DNA of 64,000 bases from Marinilabiliaceae bacterium JC040. GTDB taxonomy: Bacteria > Bacteroidota > Bacteroidia > Bacteroidales > Marinifilaceae. Shown piece by piece: positions 1 to 7,473 of the stretch (within the stretch, counting starts at the first letter, position 1; every line of letters begins with the position of its first letter). The stretch is from contig SNAP01000002.1 of assembly GCA_022496785.1 (NCBI GenBank), positions 1 through 64,000 of the forward strand, given 5' to 3'. The notes beneath the pieces are model-generated. The model had not been told where the DNA came from and made no database searches. It saw nothing but the letters and a program-made list of their open reading frames with translations. Made by a program: the position numbers and the translations under genes.

Positions 1-136
1 AATTTTCTTGATATATTTCACCAAATCGTTTAAAATCTTTAATCTTTTCTCCAGTAACTTTAACGACATCATCACTACCATCATTTGTAGTTAATAATTC
101 ATTTCCATCTTCATCCTCATATCTAGTAATATTGAT
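1..136 (-). pseudogene. Rhs/polymorphic-toxin-like C-terminal fragment, cut by window edge
   Basis: The minus strand is open from about 136 to the window edge and reads as a plausible acidic protein segment containing YEDEDGNELL, TNDGSDDVV and KIKDFKRFGE. That wording resembles the region just before the variable C-terminal domain in Rhs-type and related polymorphic toxins of Bacteroidota; this is family recognition from memory, not a search. No ATG opens this frame. An in-frame TAA lies at 137-139, and just upstream of it the same frame reads QDYYREMF. It is therefore probably a 5'-truncated or nonsense-interrupted remnant that continues to the left. An intact gene with a start outside this reading is not excluded. 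Confidence 0.4.
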
Positions 137-165
137 TTAAAACATTTCTCTGTAATAATCTTGTA

Positions 166-654
166 TTATAAATTATCCTCAAAACATTTCAAATCATTCT
201 CCTTTACTTTTTGTATTAAATCTTCAAAATCTCTAGAGTTAGGTACAAAGTACATATCTGTCAAATCTGGAGTAATACTAATAATCATGTAAGGATTTAC
301 ACTTATGAAATCTAAAATATATTGTTTCTTAAGAGCTGATAAAATATAATTATATGAATTCTCCATTTCATATAAAACATCTCTATAATCATCATCTCTA
401 TCTGATTCATACAGGTAAATTTCAGGGAAACTAGATAATAGCTTAGCTCTATTTTCAAGATCTTTTATATCTTGGTTATCAAACATATCTAATTTCTCAT
501 CATATTCTTCATAACTTAACCAATGATCAAAAGTACCAACCGCTAATGTTCTGTATCCCAATTTTAGAGGAGATATTTCATACTCTAGTACTTCATAAAA
601 GTTCTTAAAAGGACTTAAAATTTCCTTAACCTTTTCTGCTTCTAATTTTTTCAT
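166..654 (-). CDS. Acidic cytoplasmic protein, candidate immunity protein
   Basis: This 162-residue protein has no signal peptide, lipobox or membrane segment and is rich in Asp, Glu and Tyr. I do not recognise the family. Its size, acidity and position directly upstream (in transcription order) of a toxin-like fragment fit a cytoplasmic immunity protein, but that is inferred from context only. The start is the ATG at 652-654, opening MKKLEAEKVKEIL. It is the last intact gene of a minus-strand series of small genes separated by decayed coding fragments. Confidence 0.6.
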   Translation of the reverse strand: MKKLEAEKVKEILSPFKNFYEVLEYEISPLKLGYRTLAVGTFDHWLSYEEYDEKLDMFDNQDIKDLENRAKLLSSFPEIYLYESDRDDDYRDVLYEMENSYNYILSALKKQYILDFISVNPYMIISITPDLTDMYFVPNSRDFEDLIQKVKENDLKCFEDNL

Positions 655-730
655 TTATTTATTTCCTTTACGGGGGATTATAGCCCCTGTGCTTGCATGT
701 ACTTCTAAAATATTTAGTTTTTAAATCAAA

Positions 731-1237
731 TTATTTATTCTCACTCTTCTTAACACTATTTATAAGATCAATATCTACTGTATCAGCTTCTACTTCAAAT
801 TTAGGTAATTCATAATATTTAAATTTGTTATTTTTATAACTTACAAAAGTTATAGTGTAATCACCACCAATTACTCTGTGATCCAAAGTATGACTTAACT
901 TCACTAAAGTATCCATTTTTCCACTTTTTAATGATTTGAAAAATAATTTGTGATACTTAACTTCTCCATAATCTATAGAAGTTTCTCCATATTTACTATA
1001 GAAACTATATTTATTATCATTAACATAAAAGCAACCATAATGTCCTAGATACTCTGAACTCGTATGTATTAAGTAAAATTCCTTTAAACTATCTAGATTT
1101 ATAGAATAATGATCTAAGACTTTTTCTAAATTATCCCATTTGTATTTATATTTCCTTAAATAATTATAACATTTTTGTCTAGGAGTAACGCAACTAACTG
1201 CTATTATTAGTATAAATATCACTAGTAAATTCTTCAT
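731..1237 (-). CDS. Small lipoprotein of unknown function
   Basis: The protein has 168 residues. The N-terminus MKNLLVIFILIIAVSC is a classic short lipoprotein signal with the acylated Cys at residue 16, so the mature part should sit in the periplasm or on the outer membrane. The rest is Tyr- and Lys-rich with alternating hydrophobic residues suggesting beta strands (for example YYELPKFEVEADTVD near the end). No family is recognised. It lies in a run of small exported minus-strand genes at 166-4794, and a periplasmic immunity role is possible but unproven. Confidence 0.6.
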   Translation of the reverse strand: MKNLLVIFILIIAVSCVTPRQKCYNYLRKYKYKWDNLEKVLDHYSINLDSLKEFYLIHTSSEYLGHYGCFYVNDNKYSFYSKYGETSIDYGEVKYHKLFFKSLKSGKMDTLVKLSHTLDHRVIGGDYTITFVSYKNNKFKYYELPKFEVEADTVDIDLINSVKKSENK

Positions 1238-1298
1238 TTCTTATGATTTTTTATTTGTTTTATCAATGTAATACTAAATTTCAATATAAAAAATCAAT

Positions 1299-2165
1299 CT
1301 AGTATTTCTCCATATACTCTTTCCAAGTATTTGGATATTCTTTCTTTATCTCTTTTTGAATATAAGATGGTATTGGCTCGGATGCATAATCTAAACCTTT
1401 GGTTTTTAAAAATGATACTATTTCCATCTTTTCTTTGTAGGCTCTAGAATTAAGAGGTTCTAATCTTTTTCTTAAACTTTCCAATATATACACATAACGA
1501 TTTTTATCTTCTAAATAAACTATGGGTTTAGTATAATCTGCACCATGATCAATTAAGTACAAAACTATTTTATAACTAGATTTAAAAGATGAGAGATATG
1601 CTTCGCTAAAGGCAGATTCTCTATAAGGATTCAAATAATTTACATCTACACCCTTCTCGACTAAATATTTTACTATATCGAAACGCTCATACATACAAGC
1701 TACCATTAAAGGTGTACGAACTATTGGTGAATCATATTGTTGGACATCATTTATTTTAGCTCCATGTTCTACTAAGTATTCTAAGAATTTTATTTTTCTG
1801 CTAAATTTACATGCAAATAAAATTGCTGAATTTCCTGAACGTTTATGATACAAATGAATATTAGCTCCTTTATTTATTAAATATTTAAAAGATTTGTAAT
1901 TCTGACTCAATACCGTCAACATTAATAAGGTTCCTCCATATTGAGGTTCACGATAATCTATTAAATAAGGTTCCTTAGATAGTATCTTATCCATTAAATC
2001 TATATTTGAATCTTCTACTGCTTTTGCAAACTCCCAAGCTGGTGTCTTTTGATATAATCTATAATCTCTTGCTAGTAATTTTGATTTATCAACTATCTTT
2101 TCTCTATTGATACAAGAAGTTAAACAAATTGAAAATATCATTAGTAGTATTCTTATTTTTTTCAT
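1299..2165 (-). CDS. Ankyrin-repeat lipoprotein
   Basis: The 288-residue protein starts MKKIRILLMIFSICLTSC, with a lipobox Cys at residue 18. From about residue 75 to 210 it carries at least four ankyrin repeats, recognisable by GGTLLMLTV, KYLINKGANIH, EYLVEHGAKIN, TPLMVACMYERFDIVKYLVEKGVDVN and LYLIDHGADY. Ankyrin repeats bind protein partners, so the mature protein probably binds something in the cell envelope. Exported ankyrin proteins occur as immunity or accessory partners of bacterial toxins, and its placement among toxin-like remnants fits that. The partner itself cannot be read from the sequence. Confidence 0.8.
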   Translation of the reverse strand: MKKIRILLMIFSICLTSCINREKIVDKSKLLARDYRLYQKTPAWEFAKAVEDSNIDLMDKILSKEPYLIDYREPQYGGTLLMLTVLSQNYKSFKYLINKGANIHLYHKRSGNSAILFACKFSRKIKFLEYLVEHGAKINDVQQYDSPIVRTPLMVACMYERFDIVKYLVEKGVDVNYLNPYRESAFSEAYLSSFKSSYKIVLYLIDHGADYTKPIVYLEDKNRYVYILESLRKRLEPLNSRAYKEKMEIVSFLKTKGLDYASEPIPSYIQKEIKKEYPNTWKEYMEKY

Positions 2166-2197
2166 TTCTTTTTTACTTTTTTCAGTCCTTCATATAT

Positions 2198-2332
2198 TTA
2201 GCAATATAAACCAGTATCTTCATTATTAAAATCTTTTGATTTCAAGCCAAATTTCCTTTTTGAAACTCTCCAATCTTCTATTAAATAGAAATTCTTCTTA
2301 AATGCTTTTATCGATATACCATGTAGTGTTGT
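2198..2332 (-). pseudogene. Small gene remnant, 3' end only
   Basis: After an in-frame TAA at 2333-2335 the minus strand is open for 44 codons and ends at TAA 2198-2200. It contains the protein-like stretch NFYLIEDWRVSKRKFGLKS but no ATG in this frame. It looks like the last 40 or so residues of a gene whose front has been lost. No family is recognised. Confidence 0.35.
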
Positions 2333-2348
2333 TTAAACTATGGTTATT

Positions 2349-2825
2349 TTAATCATACTCAAAGGGTTCATCTTGTTGATAAAACTCAAAGGTTGTCTTT
2401 GAGTTTTTATTAAAACCAATATATTTACCTTTGTTCTCATCAAGTGAATATCTATTTAAATTTCCATTCAAATAAATATCTAAAGTAAAAGGAATCGCTA
2501 TATCATTAATACGAATTTTATTATCCTCAATTTCCACAATGACGTAGTTTTCTTTAATATAGACTTTTAAACTTAGATCTGTCAGCCCTGTAGAAAAATC
2601 ACTATTTATGATCTTATTTTTTAAAACTAACTGTCCTCCAACTTTAATAGATACAGTATCCCTTTTAAAAAAATCCTGAAAATCAATTTCAAAAGTACTA
2701 TTAATATTTTGGCGTATATTTACACAACAAGCCATAACTAAAAACACAATAGATATTTGCATCACTTTAAAAGGCCATGATTTATTTGTTAACTTTTTTA
2801 TCTTCATAAGCTTTTTCAATTTCAA
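2349..2825 (-). CDS. Small exported or lipoprotein, unknown
   Basis: The protein has up to 158 residues. The hydrophobic segment QISIVFLVMACC lies at residues 23-34, which reads as a lipoprotein signal ending at the Cys pair. Three starts are possible: the ATG at 2823-2825, the ATG giving MKIKKLTNKS (2807), and the ATG at 2762 giving MQISIVFLV. The middle one gives the most normal positively charged n-region. The mature part is a beta-rich domain (VSIKVGGQLVLKNKI, YVIVEIEDNKIRI) ending FEFYQQDEPFEYD. No family is recognised; context is the same small-exported-gene series. Confidence 0.55.
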   Translation of the reverse strand: MKLKKLMKIKKLTNKSWPFKVMQISIVFLVMACCVNIRQNINSTFEIDFQDFFKRDTVSIKVGGQLVLKNKIINSDFSTGLTDLSLKVYIKENYVIVEIEDNKIRINDIAIPFTLDIYLNGNLNRYSLDENKGKYIGFNKNSKTTFEFYQQDEPFEYD

Positions 2826-2862
2826 GAATTTAAGTCGCTGTTATCTTCTTACCTACATTCTA

Positions 2863-3085
2863 TTACCTTGTTTGATGAATTAAATTACCTTTTTCTTTTC
2901 CTGTGGCTGAATGACCTAATGTTGCAGAATTGCCAAGCTCATTTGTCCCTGTTCTTTCTAACTGCCTTATTATCTATAATCAGTTGTATATTGACTAGTA
3001 AATGGTAAATTTCCTACTCCTGAAGATTTAGTCCCATAAGATAAATACATTTCAAAAACACTTGATTACCACTAAATCTAATACA
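2863..3085 (-). pseudogene. Frameshifted gene remnant
   Basis: Three overlapping frames on the minus strand carry protein-like text in succession: CIRFSGNQ (3062-3085), then MYLSYGTKSSGVGNLPFTSQ followed by YTTDYR (about 2973-3059), then LERTGTNELGNSATLGHS ending with HQTR before a TAA at 2863-2865. The pieces join if two or more small indels and the TAATAA after YTTDYR are ignored, so this looks like one decayed coding region. It fills most of the gap at 2826-3226. The rest of that gap (about 3086-3226) is AT-rich and holds nothing I can name. Confidence 0.4.
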
Positions 3086-3226
3086 TTCATTAATTATATA
3101 TAAAGATTAAATACTAATATGTCCAAAATAAAGATTAAAAATTAAAACACCCATTTTAAAATTAATATCTTCTTGATTATTTATCCTCCATATATTCTCT
3201 TCTAGTATTCTTTCACTTGCTGTAAA

Positions 3227-3667
3227 TCAATCTACATTAGATAACCACTCTTTTTTTTCACTACTTAGATATTGCAATTCAGTTAGTTTAATATTAATAG
3301 TAAGAAATTTAGATTTTTTCTTAATAGTATCCATAACTTCAACATTGTTGTATAACGTCTCATTTACAGAAATATTTAAAATACTGTCTTTTTCAAAAGA
3401 ATAGTATGGTGGATATTGCGATTCACCAAATTCAGGTTTGTCACCTAATTCGATTAATTTAATTTTTAATGAATATCTATTGAAATTGATATTGCAATCT
3501 TCACAAATATTCTTTCTATGAATTACACCAACAAAACCTAATTCTGTCATAAATCTTTTACGTGAGTTAAATGTTTTTATAGTCTCCTTTTTAATTGCTT
3601 GAGCATAATTACAAGCATTAAACCCGACAAAAAGTAGAGCTATTGTTATATGTACAAATGATTTCAT
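3227..3667 (-). CDS. Small lipoprotein, unknown, possibly 3'-truncated
   Basis: I take the ATG at 3665-3667 because it opens MKSFVHITIALLFVGFNAC, a clean lipoprotein signal with Cys at residue 19; the longer reading to 3724 would put 19 charged residues before it. The mature protein is about 127 residues with a CEDC motif and beta-like stretches (NRYSLKIKLIELG, FLTINIKLTELQYL). It ends KKEWLSNVD at a TGA. The same frame then stays open for about 40 more codons, including SERILEENIWRINNQ, so the gene may have been shortened by a nonsense mutation. Function is unknown. Confidence 0.55.
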   Translation of the reverse strand: MKSFVHITIALLFVGFNACNYAQAIKKETIKTFNSRKRFMTELGFVGVIHRKNICEDCNINFNRYSLKIKLIELGDKPEFGESQYPPYYSFEKDSILNISVNETLYNNVEVMDTIKKKSKFLTINIKLTELQYLSSEKKEWLSNVD

Positions 3668-3724
3668 AAAAATATTATTAATAGTTATTATTTGATGTTT
3701 TGTTATTCGACTTAAGTATTTCAA

Positions 3725-4041
3725 CTCTTTTCCTCTGCCTGTTTAACTTTTTTGTTGTTTTTTTCTGTGTTATTTTCTTATTCTTCTTAATTTTCTACCT
3801 CTTTCATTCGGAGATGGACTTAAAACAGATTTTAAATAAACTCAAGTTCCTTTTTCAACTGCACCCTTGCAATTGTTTGTAAAAGCATTATTTTGCTAGC
3901 ATCCTGTTTTGCCAATGCAATTGCTTCATCTAATTCTGCATACTTTTACCTTCAAGTAAATTTAATGAATTCTATTTTACCAATATACTTATTTTTATCA
4001 AACTATATATTTCCATTTGAATTATAAGAATTGTCATAACC
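3725..4041 (-). pseudogene. Nonsense-riddled gene remnant
   Basis: From 4041 down to 3832 one minus-strand frame reads GYDNSYNSNGNI, stop, FDKNKYIGKIEFIKFT, stop, stop, then KYAELDEAIALAKQDASKI and LLQTIARVQLKKELEFI before a TAA at 3832-3834. All three stop codons (TAG, TGA, TAA) interrupt it. Further on, in other frames, come SPSPNERGRKLRRIRK and a lysine-rich tail ending VKQAEEKS near 3725. The pattern is that of an old pseudogene, possibly two. No family is recognised. This accounts for the gene-free gap at 3725-4086. Confidence 0.45.
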
Positions 4042-4086
4042 TACTTTAGCTCATACAGATAATAAAAACTAACAGACTAAACCTTT

Positions 4087-4794
4087 CTAATACATTTTAA
4101 GTAAAGTGTTTCTAAAACTACAATTTGATATCTTAAAATTGTAAAATCTTTTTTCAAATAGATTATTAAAATTAATTGTAGATATTTTCATTTTTTTATC
4201 ATTCATAAAATAAAAAAATGTAGCTCTAGAATTATACCCCAATTTATTTTCTAATATTGGAATATTTGCCAATAATAAATCACTAGATTGATAGAAATTC
4301 TTTTCATCTACACTTATAATACTTGATATATTTTTATAAGGACAAACTCCGTACATATACGAAATTTTATATTTATTATTTTTTAGAAAGGTAATCACCC
4401 TTTTATCTCTTATTAATATATGGATAATAAATTTCTCCTTTGGTTCTAATATTTTTATTCTATTAGTGTAGATATCTCCTACATCATGGAATTCTGCTTG
4501 TGAATTTAGATAATTATCAAAATTATAGATTTCAGGAGTAATAAATAAGAAATTTACTAAATTAGATATATATGGGAAACCAAATATTTGCTGATTTTCA
4601 TTTGTAACAAAGATAATTCTCCAAGTATTTATCCATATAGAATATTTTTTTGAATTATCATTTTCATATATCAGCTTAACATCAATATATTCTTGACCTT
4701 GTGCATCTATAATTTCTATTTTATGAGAAACTTTAATCTGGGAATGCACTTCAAAACATATAAAAAAAATAAAAAAGAGAAAAATATACTTCAT
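4087..4794 (-). CDS. Secreted or periplasmic protein, unknown
   Basis: The 235-residue protein opens with MKYIFLFFIFFICFEVHSQ, a Sec signal peptide with a probable cleavage after HS. The mature part contains alternating hydrophobic residues (KVSHKIEIIDAQGQEYIDV, KFIIHILIRDKRVITFL), suggesting a beta-sandwich. It ends with two Cys near the C-terminus. No family is recognised. It is the first intact gene, in transcription order, of the left-edge small-gene series. Confidence 0.6.
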   Translation of the reverse strand: MKYIFLFFIFFICFEVHSQIKVSHKIEIIDAQGQEYIDVKLIYENDNSKKYSIWINTWRIIFVTNENQQIFGFPYISNLVNFLFITPEIYNFDNYLNSQAEFHDVGDIYTNRIKILEPKEKFIIHILIRDKRVITFLKNNKYKISYMYGVCPYKNISSIISVDEKNFYQSSDLLLANIPILENKLGYNSRATFFYFMNDKKMKISTINFNNLFEKRFYNFKISNCSFRNTLLKMY

Positions 4795-4839
4795 TACAGA
4801 TTATTAAATTTAAATATATACATAAAGATTTATTTTACA

Positions 4840-5025
4840 TCAATAATGTAAAACATCAACTTGTACTTTTTCTTTTGATATAAAAGCAAATACTATTCTA
4901 TCATTTTCTACAAATATATTATAAGCATTATAGTCAATATTTTCAAAACTATATGGAATTTCATAATTACAGTCTTTTTAATATTCCAAACATATCATAT
5001 AATACAATATATCATTGACAAATCT
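4840..5025 (-). pseudogene. Gene remnant with one internal stop
   Basis: One minus-strand frame reads RFVNDILYYMICLEY, a TAA at 4978-4980, then KDCNYEIPYSFENIDYNAYN and NDRIVFAFISKEKVQVDVLHY, ending in TGA at 4840-4842. There is no plausible start. It looks like the 3' end of a small gene, decayed in place. It occupies part of the 4795-5375 gap; the remainder is the Pho operon upstream region described separately. Confidence 0.4.
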
Positions 5026-5180
5026 ATTATTTTAAGTCTAGTTCAACAAATATTATTTAATATTTTTTAACATCTATCAAACAACAAAATTTCCACCCCC
5101 TACCCACCAACAAAAAATTGTCATAAATTTAATTCAGCCATTAAGTGAAAATTATTGTTAAACATATACTGAATTGATAC

Positions 5181-5252
5181 TATACATATACCGTAATTTC
5201 CTCGTTACAAGTGGGACTTAATACGGACTTGATACGGAGAGGGTACCTCGAA
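5181..5252. repeat. GC-richer intergenic element with an 11-bp tandem motif
   Basis: Within very AT-rich flanks, this segment contains the unit acttaatacgg (5216-5226) followed directly by acttgatacgg (5227-5237), differing at one base. It is preceded by cctcgttacaagtggg and followed by gagagggtacctcg. It has no long open frame. The composition and tandem unit suggest either an operator array or a copy of a dispersed intergenic repeat. Only one copy is visible in this window. Confidence 0.4.
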
Positions 5253-5280
5253 AACACCTATATCTTCAGAAAAATGTAAT

Positions 5281-5308
5281 TGTAACAATTTCTTAACAAC
5301 AGCTAAAT
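5281..5308 (+). promoter_or_regulatory. Possible Pho-box-like direct repeats upstream of the phosphate operon
   Basis: The pentamer taaca occurs at 5283-5287 and again at 5294-5298, an 11-bp period, with a weaker ctaaata at the next turn. PhoB/PhoP-type regulators bind direct repeats on one face of DNA at 11-bp spacing, and this is about 75 bp before the first Pho gene. The operon also encodes its own PhoB-like regulator. The match is short and in AT-rich DNA, so it is a suggestion only. Confidence 0.25.
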
Positions 5309-5375
5309 ACTTCCGTAATATGTTTAGTCTATCATTGCAGTGTAAAATTTAATTAATCATTATAAAAAACGAAAA

Positions 5376-6350
5376 ATGAAAAAAATTATTCTAACAGTGC
5401 TTTCAGTAGCAACATTATCATTAAGCTTATTAGCACAAGAAGCACCTAAAGGAAAAGTTACTGGTAAAATATTTAGTAACTACCACTTTCAGCTTAATCA
5501 GTCTAATGCTAATCAAGGTTTTGAATTGCAAAGAGCCTATTTAGGATATAGCTACAAAATCTCTGATCTTTTCTCTACAAAAGTTGTATTAGATATGGGG
5601 AATCCTAGTAATGGTTCAAAACTAGAAAGAACTGCTTATGTGAAAAATGCTCTTGTTAACTTTAAGAAAGATAATCTTTCTATCAATTTCGGTCTTATCG
5701 GAACTACTGGTTTTAAAGTTCAAGAAAAATTCTGGGGTAATAGATACTTATTTAAGTCTTTCCAAGATCAAAACAAATTTAACACTAGTGCAGATATGGG
5801 TATTTCTGCCTCTTATAAACTAGCTAAAGGTCTATCAGTAGATGCAAATATTACCAATGGTGAAGGTTATAAGAAACTTCAACAAGACAATAGCTATAGA
5901 TACGGTGTTGGTCTTACTTACAAAATGAGTGATTTTACTTTCAGAGCTTATGCTGATATGTATCAAAAAGATGATAATATCGGTCCTGATTTAGAAAATC
6001 AAAACACTGTAGCTCTATTCGCTGGTTATAAACATGATATATTCTCTATAGGAGCTGAATACAATATGCTTAGCAACTATAAATTCGCTGATAAGAAAAA
6101 TATGAATGGTTTTTCTATTTACTCTACAGTGAATATCAGTAAAAAACTTAATGTTTTCGGTCGTTTCGACGGTCTTTCTTCTAAAGATGATTGGAATACT
6201 AAAATGGATGGAAACACTATTATTGCTGGTCTTGAATTTAACCCAGTGAAATATGTTACAATCTCTCCTAACATTCAATTATTCAACCCTAAAGCTGACG
6301 GTGCCGACAATATTTCAATGGCTTACCTAAGTGTTCAAATTAAATTCTAA
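5376..6350 (+). CDS. Outer-membrane porin, probably phosphate-selective (OprO/OprP-like)
   Basis: The 324-residue protein has a Sec signal peptide (MKKIILTVLSVATLSLSLLAQ), then repeated amphipathic beta strands throughout, and ends with an aromatic residue (LSVQIKF), the usual C-terminal signature of outer-membrane beta-barrels. Motifs such as FELQRAYLGYSYKISD and YRYGVGLTYKMSD match the O/P porin style in which strands alternate with short turns. It is the first gene of a run continuing into pstS 33 bp later, so it most likely lets phosphate cross the outer membrane to the PstS-binding step. Substrate choice is inferred from the operon, not from residues I can point to. Confidence 0.8.
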   Translation: MKKIILTVLSVATLSLSLLAQEAPKGKVTGKIFSNYHFQLNQSNANQGFELQRAYLGYSYKISDLFSTKVVLDMGNPSNGSKLERTAYVKNALVNFKKDNLSINFGLIGTTGFKVQEKFWGNRYLFKSFQDQNKFNTSADMGISASYKLAKGLSVDANITNGEGYKKLQQDNSYRYGVGLTYKMSDFTFRAYADMYQKDDNIGPDLENQNTVALFAGYKHDIFSIGAEYNMLSNYKFADKKNMNGFSIYSTVNISKKLNVFGRFDGLSSKDDWNTKMDGNTIIAGLEFNPVKYVTISPNIQLFNPKADGADNISMAYLSVQIKF

Positions 6351-6383
6351 TCTATTAATTATCTATTTTAATAATATAAAAAA

Positions 6384-7457
6384 ATGAGAAAATTATTTAT
6401 AATATCTGCAATCACTATCTTAGCTTTTGCTATAGTATCTTGTGGAAATACTAATCCTAAAAGTAAAAAAGCTAGTAAAGAGACTGTTAGTCTTACTGGA
6501 GCTGGAGCTACTTTCCCTCTTCCTTTCTATAATCTTGCTTTCAAAACATATACAAAAGCTGGTAATGAATTAGTTACTTATGGTGGAATCGGTTCTGGTG
6601 GAGGTATCAGAAGTTTAACTAATAGAATTGTTGATTTCGGTGCAACAGATGCTTATCTTTCTGATAAGAAAATGGCAAAAATGCCTATGCCTATAGTACA
6701 CATCCCTACTTGTATGGGAGCTGTTGTTGTAGCTTTCAATGTTAATGGTGTTAAAGATCTTAAATTAAGCCAAGAAGTTCTTGCTGATATTTTTTTAGGA
6801 AAGATAAAAAAATGGAATGATTCAAGAATCAAGAAAATTAATCCAAATGCTAGTTTACCTAATATGGACATAACTGTTGTATATCGTTCAGATGGTTCTG
6901 GTACTACTTACGTTTTCTCTAACTATCTTTCTAAAATAAGTTCTGAATGGTCTAATAAAATTGGTTTTGCAAAATCGTTACAATGGCCTACAGGTATAGC
7001 TGCTAAAGGAAATCCTGGTGTTGCTGGTACTATTGCTCAAACTAAAGGATCTATTGGTTATATTGGTTCTGAATATGCTTTCTCTTTAAATATTCCTGTT
7101 GCAGCTCTTCAAAATAAATCTGGAAGATATATTAAAGCAAGTCTTGAGAGTATTTCTAAAGCTGCTTCTGCTAAGATTCCTGAAGATACAAGAGTTATGC
7201 TTACAGATTCTGAAGCTGTAGATGCTTATCCTATTGCATGTTTCACTTGGATTATTCTTTACAAAGAGCAATCATATAAAAGCCGTTCTCTAGCTAGAGC
7301 TAAAACTCTTGTGAAAATGCTTAACTGGATGCTTGATGATAAAGCTCAATCAATGACTAGTAAAGTTCATTATGCTCCTCTTCCAAATACAGCAAGAGAA
7401 TATGCTAAGAACATCTTAAAACAAGTTACTTACGACGGAAAGTCTGTTATTAAATAA
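6384..7457 (+). CDS. pstS: Phosphate ABC transporter substrate-binding lipoprotein PstS
   Basis: The 357-residue protein has a lipoprotein signal ending AIVSC (Cys 20), so it is membrane-anchored rather than free. The PstS signature is clear: LTGAGATFPLPFYNLAF near residue 37, GIGSGGGIRSL around 71-81, and the phosphate-contact segment YRSDGSGTTYVFSNYL around 167-182. GNPGVAGTIAQTKGSIGYI lies in the second lobe. It captures periplasmic phosphate and delivers it to PstCA. It sits 33 bp after the porin and 16 bp before pstC. Confidence 0.97.
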   Translation: MRKLFIISAITILAFAIVSCGNTNPKSKKASKETVSLTGAGATFPLPFYNLAFKTYTKAGNELVTYGGIGSGGGIRSLTNRIVDFGATDAYLSDKKMAKMPMPIVHIPTCMGAVVVAFNVNGVKDLKLSQEVLADIFLGKIKKWNDSRIKKINPNASLPNMDITVVYRSDGSGTTYVFSNYLSKISSEWSNKIGFAKSLQWPTGIAAKGNPGVAGTIAQTKGSIGYIGSEYAFSLNIPVAALQNKSGRYIKASLESISKAASAKIPEDTRVMLTDSEAVDAYPIACFTWIILYKEQSYKSRSLARAKTLVKMLNWMLDDKAQSMTSKVHYAPLPNTAREYAKNILKQVTYDGKSVIK

Positions 7458-7473
7458 TTATTAATAAATTGGA

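Noticed and set aside
3700-3882. A plus-strand 60-codon frame with a hydrophobic N-terminus.
   Set aside because: It is the reverse of lysine-rich minus-strand remnant text; Phe/Leu-rich translation opposite poly-Lys is expected. No ribosome site or family.
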